Shown here: positions 1 through 10,388 of the stretch, one piece after another
Layout of the letters: each line of letters opens with the position of its first letter
Position numbering within the stretch: the stretch's first letter is position 1
Source: Nissolia schottii
Taxonomy: Eukaryota > Streptophyta > Magnoliopsida > Fabales > Fabaceae
Assembly: GCA_003254905.1 (NCBI GenBank)
Contig: QANU01100135.1
Span: forward strand, 1-64,000
DNA length: 64,000 nucleotides
Direction of reading: 5' to 3'
Translations under genes and position numbers: made by a program
The notes under the pieces: generated by a model
What the model saw: only the letters and a program-made list of their open reading frames with translations
Databases searched by the model: none
Told to the model about the DNA's origin: nothing

Positions 1-169
1 TGATATTGACAATTTGAAGCATGATTAGGCATAAAATATGACATGCAATATAATGAACTTATAAATTCAACAAAATAATAATGGACATAAATAACACTAA
101 TGAGAATAATCATGTGCTTAGTGAATTATTCAAATGTAAAGAACACATGCACATGATGCTATCAATTAC

Positions 170-1513
170 CTAAGGCCCATAGGAAATATACCTCACTTTT
201 GTTGATTCTTTAAGTGAATGTATAAGAGAGGTAAAGATTTTTGATACCTTGGCCTTGGAAAATGAATGAGCATTTTTCTTTGTCCATTGCTTCTCATTTG
301 TTATTTTGAACTTTGGAAGTACATGAGGAACTTTTCTTGAGTGCTTCATTCTTGTTTGATTAACAAGACTTCTCTTAGACCTTGGAAGCACTTTGGTTGA
401 GGACTCCTCCTTATTTTGTTGACCACCTTGTCCATTTGTTTGTGGACTTTCCTGCATTATCGAAGAACTAGGAGGACATTTTGGTACCCATTTCAACTTG
501 GGTCCTTTTGGGTTAGTGTAAGCATTTTTACAATCTTTTGGAACCCATACCAAATTATTTCTCATGCAAGCATTTCTTCTATAATAGCACAAATGAGAAA
601 TATGTCCTAATTTTCCACAATAATTGCACACAATAGATTTTGATGATGATTTGATACTATTATAACATTCTAAGCCATATTTGTTGCAAGACATGCTTGA
701 TTTTTCACATTTAGAAATATTTGTCTTCTTTTCATTATCAATGGATAATAGACATGTAGTCTCTTCATTTTTCTCAATTTTAGAAGACAATCCCTCAACT
801 TGATTTTCAAAATCAATGCAATTTTCAAACATAGTTGAGGTTTCATATTTCAAGGTTATCTCCTCAAAAGAATATTTACTTTTCAATGATTCAATTTGAT
901 TTTCAATAAAGGAAATATTTTCTAAGCAAATCAAGCTCTCATTTCTAAATAGCAACAAATCATCAAGCAAATCATCATATGCACATTTAATATTATCATA
1001 GGAAGGACAATGGTCAATTTTTGCATTATTTACCTCAAAGTCCTTTGAATCAACAATTTCCTCAATTGACTCCTCTTGATAATCATCATTATCTTTATGC
1101 TCATCCAAGAAGGCTTCAAGAGGATGTCTTTTTGGGTCTTCCTCTTCTTGCTCTCTAATTTCAAATTTGTAATAAACATTGTCATAACAATAAAGAGCAT
1201 TAAGAGTTTCCCAAATGCTTTTGGCACTAGAGCAATGTCTAACCTTATCATAGATATTTTCACATAGACTATTTCTTAAGATTTGCATTGCTTTAATGTT
1301 TTAGGAAAATTGTTTCTTATCATAGGCATTCATTTTATGTAGGGGTTTGGAAGTATATCCATCAAGCACAATATCCCACATATCAATATCTATTGCCTCT
1401 GTATAGATATTTATTTTTGATTTCCATATCACAAAATATTCACCATCAAAGAATGGTGGTTTAATAGATTCATACCAATCCATTTCTAAACACTTAATAA
1501 GGTTACCAAACAA
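170..1513 (-). pseudogene. gag: Ty1/copia Gag, degraded
   Basis: Gag coats the element RNA in virus-like particles. The N-terminal piece (1513-1301) has the usual copia start, a PFFDGEYFVIWKSKI segment. A TAA stop interrupts the frame just before MQILRNSL, after which the same frame continues from 1288 to 170. That second part has the KVRHCSSAKSIWETLNALY block of UBN2-type copia Gag, a helical acidic middle, and one CCHC zinc knuckle (CNYCGKLGHISHLC, C-x2-C-x4-H-x4-C). A WVPK...NPKGPKLKWVPK motif follows, as is common in plant copia elements. The segment after ETLNALY is shorter than usual, suggesting a deletion. No protease or integrase motif follows within the window. I read it as a non-functional copy because of the stop and the shortening. 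Confidence 0.8.
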
Positions 1514-1559
1514 TTAGGACCTTTAACTCTAAGCGGTTAAGCTTTTTCCAGAGCACGAA

Positions 1560-1571
1560 GCTCTGATACCA
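1560..1571 (-). promoter_or_regulatory. primer-binding site (tRNA-iMet type)
   Basis: On the minus strand this reads TGGTATCAGAGC, complementary to the 3' end of plant initiator tRNA-Met. It lies two bases from the LTR end at 1574, which fixes the LTR boundary and the minus-strand orientation. Confidence 0.9.
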
Positions 1572-2275
1572 CTTGTTGGTCTTGGTAACCAATACCCAAG
1601 AGGGGGGTGAATTGGGTATTTTAGAAATTATTCCAATTTCAACAAATATTGCATTTTCATGCAATTAACGTTACTATGCAGCGGAATATAACAATTAAAG
1701 ATTTAATATAGGCATGCTCAATTATGTTTGTAATAAAACAATAAGATCAACAAAGCAACTTATAAACAATTATCAACATATGCAATTCTCAAATATGCAA
1801 GACAATAATATAAGTTTGCAATAAATAAAGAGATAGAGTTAGAGAGATTGCAAACATAGATTTATCCTGGTTCGACCACCCTTGTGATCTACGTCCAGTC
1901 CCCAAGCGACTTGCTCAAGATTTCTCCACTATCATCAAGCTTCTAACTTAGGTGCTTGACAAACCTTTACATCCAAGAGCACTCCTCACACTTAGGATCC
2001 CCCACCTTTGTGTAGAAGCCTCAAGAACCAAACCTTAGGGATACCACACCCTAAGCAACTAGAGGGATACCTCACCCTCTTTACAAGTGTATGAAAATTT
2101 TGTGTTTGATAAGAAACTCTCTCAAGAGTAGATAATACAAATTGAAGCTCTATAGGAATATTGACAATATCTCTCTTTTTGCTCTTATGATGATGGAAAA
2201 TATTAATCCATTGATAGAATGAAGTATGAGGATGATGGGAGTGAAGAGCTTGGCTAGAAATGAGAGTTTAATGGG

Positions 2276-2283
2276 TATTTATA
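2276..2283 (-). promoter_or_regulatory. putative TATA box of the copia LTR
   Basis: Minus strand reads TATAAATA. It lies about 1.1 kb from the LTR start and about 100 bp downstream of the palindrome cluster at 2380-2570, as expected for a U3 promoter. Confidence 0.5.
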
Positions 2284-2379
2284 GGGTTTCTAAGTGTACT
2301 AGCCGTTTATAGCCGTTACCCATTATTTTAATCAATTTTATCCATTGAAAAACTAGCCGTTTTTGGCTTCAGGACTCGA

Positions 2380-2570
2380 GTCATTCGAATGGATCATTAG
2401 AATTCATTCGAATGACTAGCCGTTATCTAGCCGTTGTGCTTCTCTGATGACAGAGTCATTCGAATGAATCTAGGTCATTCATTCGAATGTCTGATGCAAT
2501 GTAGCCGTTGGGGCCTCTGATGACAGAGTCATTCGAATGAATCAGGGTCATTCATTCGAATGTCTCTGCA
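2380..2570. repeat. CATTCGAATG palindrome cluster in the copia LTR
   Basis: Several copies of the self-complementary core ATTCGAAT, including two longer near-identical units (about 2444-2496 and 2516-2566) that each contain GACAGAGTCATTCGAATGA and a second GTCATTCATTCGAATG. The same core forms arrays in the type 1, 2 and 3 gypsy LTRs of this window. Confidence 0.85.
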
Positions 2571-3477
2571 GGTTTTGCCCAAACTCATTCTTTCTTTCCT
2601 TTCTCTTGATTCCTTGGTTTGTTTGAGATACTTTAAAAACAGGAATCAATATTTTCTTTTAAGAGCATCATTCTAAGAGTTTAGAGAGAGATATATATCA
2701 ATTTTCCTTTGACAAGAATACCTTAAGTCCTAATAACTATTTTCCTTTTTACCATTTGCTTGGACTTGGTATTCTTCATGAATCCTATCTTCGGCATTAA
2801 CATGTTCTTCATGGAATTGACATTTCATGCTTTGCCTTTTGACTTTGGGCATCATATGAATGTTCCTTCTTGTTCCATCTTGTTCTTGATGCCTTGGACT
2901 TTCCTATACACAAGATAATTCACTAGAAAGTATAGTTAGTCCAATGTTTTCTAATATCTTCATATGCATATATAGATTAATCAATGCATCATACATATAC
3001 AGTTTAGGCAAGGATCAAATTATATTAATCAAATAATATTCTTTGCCTAGCATGCATGCATTGTAACACTAAAGCACTTGATATTCATGCATATGCACAT
3101 ATAGACACAAATATATCCAATAGTTAATCCATCAAGCACATATAGAGAGTTATTGGATATGTTCTCAAAGGGATGTTTTTCACATATCATTGTATGATGT
3201 GTAAGCCATATGATTATCATCAAGTTTAATCATACAAGATCAAATGTATCCTATTTAGCATATAACATCCTTTTGCATTCTAATTGTCATTATCTATTTG
3301 TTGTGTTCTATTTGTCATCATCAAGATATATAACAACTAGGGAAACCTACTTCTACAAATATAAGCATATACAATAAGCATAGACAATTAGAACATATAG
3401 TATTTGTCATCATCAAAACATATTGTATTAAACAATTGGAACAACTAGGGAAACCTAATTTCACAGTAAATGTAATA

Positions 3478-3722
3478 TAATAATAATAATATAATAATAA
3501 TATAAAATAATTATATGCATAATCGTAACAGTAGCCGAATGGCCACTGCGAACATATATATACGTATATATGCATATATGTTAATATATAATATATATTA
3601 TAATGTAATAATAATAATAATAATAATTAAATATGTATATACTTTCTCCTGGGATGTACGTCCCCTGAAGAAAGAAAACAAAACATGTTATATAATAAAA
3701 TGTATTAGAATATAATAATAGA
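3478..3722. repeat. AT-rich TAA/ATA microsatellite
   Basis: Runs of ATA/TAA triplets and TATATA, at the same place relative to the TATA box as the TTA microsatellites of the type-1 LTRs. Confidence 0.8.
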
Positions 3723-3771
3723 ATAATAATAAATAACAAAAGATCAAGCACAGTACCACCTTAGGATTACC

Positions 3772-3778
3772 TATAAAA
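3772..3778 (+). promoter_or_regulatory. putative TATA box, type-3 LTR
   Basis: TATAAAA within CCTATAAAAGGC, about 50 bp after the microsatellite, on the strand the LTR would be transcribed from. Confidence 0.6.
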
Positions 3779-3978
3779 GGCAAACCCCCCTAAAGCTTTT
3801 GTGCTTCATTTTTCCTTCTGAAGCAAGTTGCTTCGTTAGCAGCTCTGCTCTTTTCTTTATTTTGTCCCATTCGTGCACATCGTGGAAGCGCTGTCGGACT
3901 CTGAAAAAATAGGATGAGTACGCCTACGCGAAGAAGATATTTTTCTCTTCATTTCTACCGATCCAGAAACTCGTTTCT

Positions 3979-3988
3979 AGGTGGGTAA
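3979..3988 (+). promoter_or_regulatory. conserved splice-donor-like site (AG|GTGGGTAA)
   Basis: About 205 bp after the TATA box. GTGGGTAA recurs in the same relative place in LTRs A, B, D and E, both type-4 LTRs and the type-3 LTR at 60638. It matches a plant 5' splice consensus; splicing itself is inferred. Confidence 0.5.
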
Positions 3989-4221
3989 CTCTAAGCCCAC
4001 TGTCTATGTGGTTTATTTTATGATTGTTTATATGCATTTCTGTGTATGTGAATGAAAAACTATTTTGTACAAGTTATAGGAAATGAGTTAGGAATGTTAG
4101 ATTTTGATGATTTTGATGTTTGGAAACCATAACTGTACTAATTGGATCAATGTGGAAGCGAGAATGTTACGTACAGAGAACCCCTGGAGAAGTTACTCTC
4201 TGGGGTGATTTTTTTACTGTG

Positions 4222-4370
4222 GGATTCGAATGAATTCCCAAGGGATTTTAGTCGAATGCATGAGGTTTCAATCGAATGAAAGCCTGAGCAGGATTTCAAT
4301 CGATTGAATTCTCAAGGGATTCAAATGAAAGAATCAATCGAATACTAAAACCCTATTCATTCGAATGCTT
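4222..4370. repeat. CATTCGAATG / TCGAATG array, type-3 LTR
   Basis: About eight copies of ATTCGAATG, GTCGAATG or ATCGAATG, some mutated, starting about 235 bp after the donor-like site. Before it lies a block related to AGTAACTTTCTCAGGGG of the type-1 LTRs in inverted orientation. Confidence 0.8.
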
Positions 4371-5435
4371 ACTGAAAACTTGTATTTTTAAAGGTTCTAT
4401 GGGATCCAACATGTATAGTTATGTGTACCTTTAGGTAACAAGAGCATGCATCATGAGGAGTGGTCGTCATAGGAGTTAGGACGACCCTAGATCACTAGAG
4501 GTATTCACGTAAAATTTAAAGGTGCATAATTGAACCTTAGGAAATGAAGCAAAGAACTAAGGCCCCAATCACCAAGGATTCGGCCGGCCTTAGTCAGAGT
4601 CAGTAGTTATATGATTAGGAAGATCCCATTCTCTTGGCACGTCTTACAGACACGCCCCTCACCAATTCTGCACGCTGGATTGGTAAGAGCAACGCAGGTA
4701 GAGAGACCTGAATATGAAAGAAAAGAGAACAGGAACAGTCCTGTAAGAAAGAAAGGGGGACCCCAAAGTAAAGAACTAAGACTAAAGTAAAGAGAAACGA
4801 GTCCACGCCTGATCGCGCCAAAGGGCCGGTCCCTCGCCATCCGAGTAAGGGGGGTGGTGGTACTTATCATGATGATGAATTACCTCCTATGAGCTTAACG
4901 TGGTTAGCTACCATTCCGGTTCAAGCGCTGCCGGGTCATCATGATAGGGAATAGAAGGAGGTTGTAACCGAAGGCCACTGTTACATGGGTGGAAGGACTA
5001 AAAAGAAGAAAGACGCTAACCCGGGTAAGTCGGTATGCGTAAGAGATTTCCCAAATTCCCTCATGCACTTTATAGTCATATGTATGATTAGATGATTGAA
5101 TGTATGAGAATATGTATGTATGTATGCAAGTATGTATGTATATGTTTATGCATTATGTATCATTAAGGGAGCGTCCCGAGACGACTATTATGTCTTTAGC
5201 AGTAACGAAATGTTAATGAGCACGAAGCCTAAGTAATGACAAGATTAGTAATCCCAGTCACGTAGTAAGATATGTAAAGCCATTCAGGACCTAGACAAAG
5301 ATAATAATCAGTAGGGGTAGTAGTATGCATGACACCTAGAGATCTCCTGAGTGGCCTGGAAGATAACAAAGTACTAAACGATAGATAAAGCGAGGAACTC
5401 CCACTGAGGACGAAGCGTTCCCACCCGCACTCCTT

Positions 5436-5549
5436 ATGGGTCCAGGTATGCAAAGCAAAGGGATCGACGAGCGACCGCAGCAGGACAGTTCCCGGTCAGA
5501 GCCAAGTGAAGAAGTCCGCAATAGGTTGATAGATGTTTTGTACTATGAT
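5436..5549 (+). CDS. short LTR-leader reading frame
   Basis: 37 codons starting at the first ATG after the conserved stem-loop region (5401-5428), in the place where other LTRs of this group start their leader frame. No recognised domain. It lacks the acidic tail found in the longer versions at 8110-8640 and 30280-30744. Listed because the ATG position relative to the stem-loop is conserved; translation is not shown. Confidence 0.25.
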
Positions 5550-5897
5550 CTATGACTCTTGCTAATTATTCGTGTGTAATAACTTATTAATAAGCAATGT
5601 GTAAGTATATGTTGGACTTTGATTGTGCTTATATGTATATTTATACTTCTCCAGCTTGTCACCACCGTAAGTGACAGGTACGTTAGCATTGGTATATATA
5701 TGTTTCCTTGTTCACGCACGGCTCCTAATTTGCAAACCGAGAAAGTAACAACACGATTTTCAAAATGGTCCATATTTTCAAGTAAGAAATATTTGCAAAG
5801 CTAAAAGTAGGGGGTAAAAGTAACCCAACCAAAGCAGAAAACAACCTAGTGAGCATTGTTTACTACGTACGGGTAAACAGTTAGCTAGGGTGTTTCA

Positions 5898-6862
5898 CAT
5901 CGCAGTTTTGGAACGCCAAAGGAACGTTGGACTTGCAGCGTTTGCTGGAGGTAGAAGGAGGATTGACCGGTCGAGTTCGCACATGGTTCAAGTTGTGGAG
6001 GAGGCGCAATCCGGCGACAGATTGGATGACCTTCGAGGTAGCGTTCCTGCACCGTTACCAATCAGACTTTCAATCAATTTTGCCAGAAATTGCTCAAGCT
6101 AAAGTTTCAGAGTGGGAAATCGATTGGGAAGAAACAATAGAAAAATTCAGATCACAGTTACAGGACCAATCAGTGCTACAAGCATCAGAGGTAAAAATTC
6201 CAGAAAATGCACAAACAACAGTTTACAGCAATCCAGAGGCAACAAGCCATTCAACAGCAGCAGATCAACAATTACAGTTCATAGATCCAGAAATTCAAGC
6301 TGAGATAGAAGCAAATGCACAAATTCAGGCATTAACGAGGGTAAATCTACACTTACATGATTCAGATCCATTCTCAGCTCGTCTTGAGGCTGTATGGCAG
6401 AAACCACTACCAGAGCCACCGAATCTGACAGTTGCGACGGAGATGGCACCACAAGAAGCGGAACCAGAGCAAGGAATTCAGGGGGCAACGATCTGCAACA
6501 AGGCAAGATAAGTTCCAGAGAAGAAGAGGAGGCGCTATTGCCAGCGACGAGACTCACCGTTAAGGCGGCGGCAGAAGCACGTGACGACGTCGGCGACACG
6601 GCCGGGGGGGCGGAAGGGTGGTTGTGGGCACGAGCTCTTTTGAGCACGGTGGTCTCAGCAGGAAGGAAAGAGAGGCAGCGGACGACAACAACAGTGAGAT
6701 GGCTGCTGCGGCAACGACGCGATGGTGGCAGGAGGTGACAACGCGATGGCTGCCATTTCCGCTGCTGCTGCTTTTGCAGGGAAGAAGGGTCGCGCCACCG
6801 GTCCTGGTGTCCTCTCCATGGCGAACCGCACGGCGAAAAGCAAGGCGGTCGTTGATGACGGC
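5898..6862 (+). mobile_element. retrotransposon fragment between inverted type-3 LTRs
   Basis: 965 bp bounded by the end of a plus-oriented type-3 LTR and the start of a minus-oriented one. Neither LTR shows a PBS or PPT at this border. The left 600 bp encode a Gag-like protein. The right part is GC-rich with no further protein I recognise. Confidence 0.6.
5927..6511 (+). pseudogene. Ty3/gypsy Gag-like fragment
   Basis: 194 codons. The first ~60 residues resemble the Retrotrans_gag core of plant Ty3/gypsy elements: LEVEGGLTGRVRTWFKLW, then RRRNPATDWMTF and a VAFLHRYQ segment, matching the usual 'L.G.A..WF..W...NP...W..F...RF' pattern. The frame probably began upstream: the same frame before the ATG reads SQFWNAKGTLDL, but the LTR boundary at 5897 cuts it. 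The remaining ~130 residues are Glu/Gln/Pro-rich with no zinc knuckle. It is a 5'- and 3'-truncated gag, not a full gene. Family assignment is by pattern only. Confidence 0.55.
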
Positions 6863-7634
6863 TGAAACACCCTAGCTAACTGTTTACCCGTACGAAGTAA
6901 GCAATGCTCACTAGGTTATTTTCTGCTTTGGTTGGGTTACTTTTAGCCCCTACTTTTAGCTTGGCTAATATTTCTTACTTGAAAATATGAACCATTTTGA
7001 AAATCATTCTGTTACTGTATCAGTTTGCAAATTAGGAGCCGTGCGTGATCTAGGAAGCATATATATACAGATGCTAACGTATCTGCCAGTTAAGGTGGTA
7101 ATAAGCCAGGAGGAGTATACATATACATATAAGCAAAATCAAGGTCCAACATATAATTACACATTGCTTATTAATAAGTATTTACACAAAAAGTTATCAA
7201 GGGTCATAAATCATAATACAAAACATCTATCGCCATAACGCAACCTTTGCCACTTTACTCTGGCCGTGGAGTTGTCCTGCTGCCGCCATTCGTCGCCTAC
7301 CACGCCTCTCGCTCGTCGATCCATTCGCTCTACACACCTAGACCCATAAGGAGTCAGGGTGAGAACTCTTCGTTCTCAGTGGGAGTCCCTCACGTTATCT
7401 ATCGTTTCATTACTCTGTTATCTTCCAGGCCACTCAAGAGATCTCTAGGTGTCATGCATACTAATACCCCTCTGATTACTATCTTTGTTTAGGTCTTGAA
7501 TGGCTTTATCTAAGTTACTAGGTGACTGGGGTTTCTCTAATCTTGACATCACCTAAGCTTTGTGCTTATTAACTTTACGTTACTACTAAAGACATAATAG
7601 TCGTCTTGGGTCGCTCCCTTGACGATACATAATG
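6863..7634 (-). repeat. type-3 LTR, minus orientation, first part
   Basis: Starts TGAAACACCCTAGCTAACTG. It is interrupted after TAATG (7630-7634) by the solo type-4 LTR and resumes at 11317. A stem-loop (GAGAAC 7361-7366 / GTTCTC 7372-7377) is present. The first ATG after it on the minus strand closes within six codons, so the leader frame is lost. Confidence 0.8.
7630..7634. other. target-site duplication TAATG (left copy)
   Basis: Identical to 11317-11321; delimits the solo type-4 LTR. Confidence 0.9.
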
Positions 7635-8109
7635 TGTAACACCCTAGGTTAGCAGCTTATGCTTAAGTCATAATCTGCGTCTGCCAGGTTGTTATCTGCT
7701 GTGTGGGAGTACTGATAGTCCCTACTTTACTTCGGAAAATAATTAAGTTAACTGAAAATAAGGACCCATTTTTTTTTTCTTTTTAAACATAAGCTATGCG
7801 TCAATCTAGAGCCATGCATGTGGACTATTATGAGTCCCGTATAATCGTATCACAGATAAATGGGTGCGTCGTCTGTCATACAAGTACGTAGATATACAGT
7901 AAAGTAAACAGTACCTTGTGGGTCAAGCAATTAATTTCATACATGTCAACTAGTCATAGGTACATATCATAAATACTGTACTAATACATCAAAAAGGGTT
8001 GTACATATCTCAAGCCCGTACTACAAAATAGCACATATCAAAATACACATCAAGCTAGTGCTACTGGCAAAAAGTGTCGTCTAATGACAGGGTCTGGATA
8101 TAGTGCTGG

Positions 8110-8640
8110 TCAGGTCTCTGGCTCGTCCTCGCTGAACTCCTCCTCCGGATCCTCCTCGGGGTCCTCCTCTGGATCCTCCTCCTCCGACTCTGACCCCTCC
8201 GACTCGTACTCCTGCTCTGGCTCGTCCTCCTCGTCATCCTCCTCCATGGCTACTAGAGGATACTCCTCCTCGGGTGAGGAAGGCACTGGTACATCTGGCG
8301 GGTCTCGGGGGCCGTAGGATGGGCCTGCCTCGTGGCTGGGAGTGCGAGGTGCGAACTGACGGCGATAGTCTCTGGCCGTCCTCATCTGTGCCGTCTGCCG
8401 GTAAGCCTTAGGCGGTCGCAATCTCACAGAAACTGGGTCGACCTCCACGTTCTTCTCGTACGGAATGGGATCGCCGTCGGCGGAATTCTCTGGCCCGGGG
8501 AATACCGGTGGCGCGACTCGAAGAGGTGTGGGACGATTCACTACTAGCACTGACCAAAGCTCTGCCTCCTCCCATGTCTCAGGGTCTACGGTCCTAAATC
8601 TGCTGCGCAAGATCCGCCTCTTCTTCGGCGGGGACGTCAT
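8110..8640 (-). CDS. LTR-leader ORF with basic start and acidic tail
   Basis: 176 codons, open and uninterrupted. It begins MTSPPKKRRILRSRF, with a basic nuclear-localisation-like KKRR, and ends in about 60 residues dominated by Glu and Asp, including EEDPEEDPEEDPEEE. I know no family for it. Shorter relatives sit at the same place in the type 1 and type 2 LTRs, starting M(T/S)SPPxK and ending in an acidic tail: 23385-23847, 30280-30744, 41769-42233, 55764-56228, 12425-12885. The start ATG lies about 35 bp beyond the stem-loop at 8674-8689; an earlier ATG (MASGEIDD) in another frame closes quickly. The acidic tail is partly a product of a simple GAG/GAT repeat, so low-complexity drift is a competing explanation. 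Being in a solo LTR, it would be expressed only from the LTR's own promoter. Confidence 0.5.
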   Translation of the reverse strand: MTSPPKKRRILRSRFRTVDPETWEEAELWSVLVVNRPTPLRVAPPVFPGPENSADGDPIPYEKNVEVDPVSVRLRPPKAYRQTAQMRTARDYRRQFAPRTPSHEAGPSYGPRDPPDVPVPSSPEEEYPLVAMEEDDEEDEPEQEYESEGSESEEEDPEEDPEEDPEEEFSEDEPET

Positions 8641-8673
8641 CTATCTCGCCTGAAGCCATATGTGAGTGGGGGT

Positions 8674-8689
8674 GAGAACGGTGGTTCTC
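8674..8689 (-). promoter_or_regulatory. conserved LTR stem-loop
   Basis: GAGAAC and GTTCTC arms with a 4-base loop, followed on the minus strand by CACCCCCACTC and then an ATG. Equivalents occur in other LTRs (see findings). Confidence 0.55.
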
Positions 8690-8924
8690 AGTGGTTGACC
8701 ATGGCATAGGGGGGAATCTAGTTACTCAATTATGCTCCGGTCGTCCAGGAGATCTCTAAGTGTGCATGCATCTAGACATCCTACCATTTATTTCTTGCCT
8801 AAGTTCCTAGGCGGCTTTATCTAGTTACTAGGTGATAAGGGGAACTAATCTTTTTACTAAGTTCTCGTGCTTTCTATCCTTGACTGTTTCCGACACTACT
8901 ACGCATATATGTATGCCCGGTGAC

Positions 8925-9115
8925 CTTTCCTCATGCGTTCCCTTCGAGCATGGTGACATGGTCGAGACATAACGACGCTTTAATCACATAGGTATGTATG
9001 CAAGGTGATCGTGTCCCATGCGTTCTCTTCGAGCCTGGTGACGTGATCGAGCCCCATGCGTTCCTTATGAGCATGGTGACGTACGCAAGGCCTGCGTTCC
9101 CTCCGAGCCTGCTCT
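8925..9115. repeat. tandem repeat, CCATGCGTTC..TTCGAGC..GGTGAC unit
   Basis: Three to four degenerate copies, about 40-55 bp each. The same repeat occurs in the type-2 LTRs, with about three copies at 59130-59245 and essentially one at 13165-13205, so copy number varies between two LTRs of one element. Confidence 0.75.
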
Positions 9116-9449
9116 TGCACACTATGCATGAACTTTAACATTTTAATTAACCGGTACCATATACTTTCTTTCTCTTACGCATACCGGCTCACCCGGGTTA
9201 GCGTCTTCTCATTCATCATACCTCATCATCACATGCACTTTATCCTTCTGTACTCTTCTGGTTCTTACGTTCATTCTTATCTTCATTTATTAGCCTTGGT
9301 CATATCATAGCCTCTAGTGATCTATCCTCATGATGCATGCAAGACTTAATACTCATGTTCTTGTCCTTGGCACCCTTAGGTGGCTTACAGCAATACAGAT
9401 AAACATGTCAAATACACTTCTACTGCTAGGTGCTCGTTGGAATGTAATG

Positions 9450-10150
9450 GACCTCGGAACCCCTTGTTCGGAAACCACTATCAACGCCAGGGAACCTCCA
9501 CGGAACCCACTAAGCTACTCCTTGGGATCACTCAACCATCCCAGGGGACCTCTGCGGAACCTGCTTGGCACCGCTGCTGGCTCCAGTCAGAACTTCAGGA
9601 ACCCGCTGAGCCGCTCTAGGGTACCTCTGCGGAACCCTACTCAGTCACCACTACTGGTGCTCGCTCAGTCTACTCTCCAGGGACTACTCAGTACTCTTTG
9701 CTAAACACTCTATCACTTTGGGAACCTCCGCGGAACCCAACTCAGAACTACCTAGGAACCCACTCAACCGCTCTAGGGGACCTCCGCGGAACCCCACTCA
9801 GCACCATTCCTGTTGCCCACTCAGCACTCTTCACCTGGCCCTCTCAGCACTCCAGGATCTTCTGCGGATCCATACTCAGCACCATTCCTGGTGCCACTCA
9901 ACAACTCTTCACGTAACCTTCTCAGCACTCGAGGATCCTCCGCGTCCCTACTCAGCACCATTCCAGGAAACTACTCAACCACTCTAGGGCACTTACGCGA
10001 AACCCACTCAGTGCCACTGCTGAGGCTCACTCGGCTCACTCCAGGAGACCACTCACTCACCTCGGGGAACCTCCGCGGAACCCACTCGGCGTCCGTCCAG
10101 GTGCCGCTTGACAACTCCCTAGACTCCTCTCATTCGCTCTCCGCGGATCA
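9450..10150. repeat. CTCCGCGGAACCCACTCAGC array, type-4 LTR
   Basis: More than 15 degenerate copies of a roughly 40-50-bp unit centred on CCGCGGAACC or CTGCGGAACC, many containing the perfect palindrome TCCGCGGA, separated by CACTCAGCAC-type spacers. It starts about 240 bp downstream (minus strand) of the donor-like site, the same slot that CATTCGAATG arrays occupy in other types. Confidence 0.85.
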
Positions 10151-10380
10151 CTCAGCGCTTTCTTCATTACCTGTATTCTCTCATTTTTTTTTCACATTCA
10201 TCTCAAGTTCAAAACCCCACATATTCCAGCATTCATATTCCTATCTAGTCCAGTCACAGGACCCTTCAGAATCATCTCCTAAGTCCTAACATAGCATTTC
10301 CAACATATTCATCATAAGGCATTCAATCACATAAACACATACAAGCAAACATAGGCCACCAAGGGGTGGCCAAGCCAAGT

Positions 10381-10388
10381 TTACCCAC
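10381..10388 (-). promoter_or_regulatory. conserved splice-donor-like site, type-4 LTR
   Basis: Minus strand reads ACAG|GTGGGTAAACTTGG, a good plant 5' splice match. The rest of this part of the LTR, up to 11316, shows no ORF of note. Confidence 0.5.

Larger units (their letters stand above)
1..3420 (-). mobile_element. Sirevirus-like Ty1/copia retrotransposon, 5' part
   Basis: Read on the minus strand, the order is LTR (3420 to 1574), iMet primer site (1571 to 1560), then gag (1513 to 170). The element continues past the left edge of the window, so protease, integrase, RT and the other LTR are not visible. The LTR ends TG...CA. Next to the PBS it carries a CACCCCCCTCTTGGG stretch that I associate with Sirevirus-type copia LTRs. 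The first 169 bases hold nothing I can recognise. Assignment to copia rests on Gag; assignment to the Sirevirus lineage is an inference. Confidence 0.75.
1574..3420 (-). repeat. LTR of the Sirevirus-like element (5' LTR)
   Basis: About 1.85 kb, TG at one end and CA at the other. The PBS-proximal edge is certain. The distal edge at 3420 is chosen because the minus strand there begins TGTTTTGATGATGACAA, a common copia LTR start. A second related stretch (about 3307-3365 versus 3399-3466, sharing ACAACTAGGGAAACCTA) makes that edge less sure. Confidence 0.65.
3421..5897 (+). repeat. type-3 LTR, plus orientation, 5' truncated
   Basis: This LTR reads in the opposite direction to nearly everything else here. 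It ends GCTAGGGTGTTTCA at 5897. Its last ~210 bp are closely similar to the reverse complement of 6863-7080, and its blocks align inverted to those in the type-1 LTRs (for example 4890-5060 with 24260-24440). The expected TGTAACA start is missing, probably lost to the copia LTR at its left. In order it holds a TAA-rich tract, TATA box, donor-like site, palindrome array, conserved blocks, stem-loop and short ATG frame. No PBS follows its end, so it is not an intact 5' LTR with its own internal region. Confidence 0.75.

Noticed and set aside
5927..6870. GC-rich frames at 6279-6875 as host genes
   Set aside because: Overlapping frames in several phases next to a gag fragment, no domain, low-complexity Arg/Ala/Ser; codon-bias artefacts.
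9450..10150. Centromeric or satellite DNA
   Set aside because: The array is confined to type-4 LTRs (also 53640-54260) and bounded by LTR sequence and a TSD.
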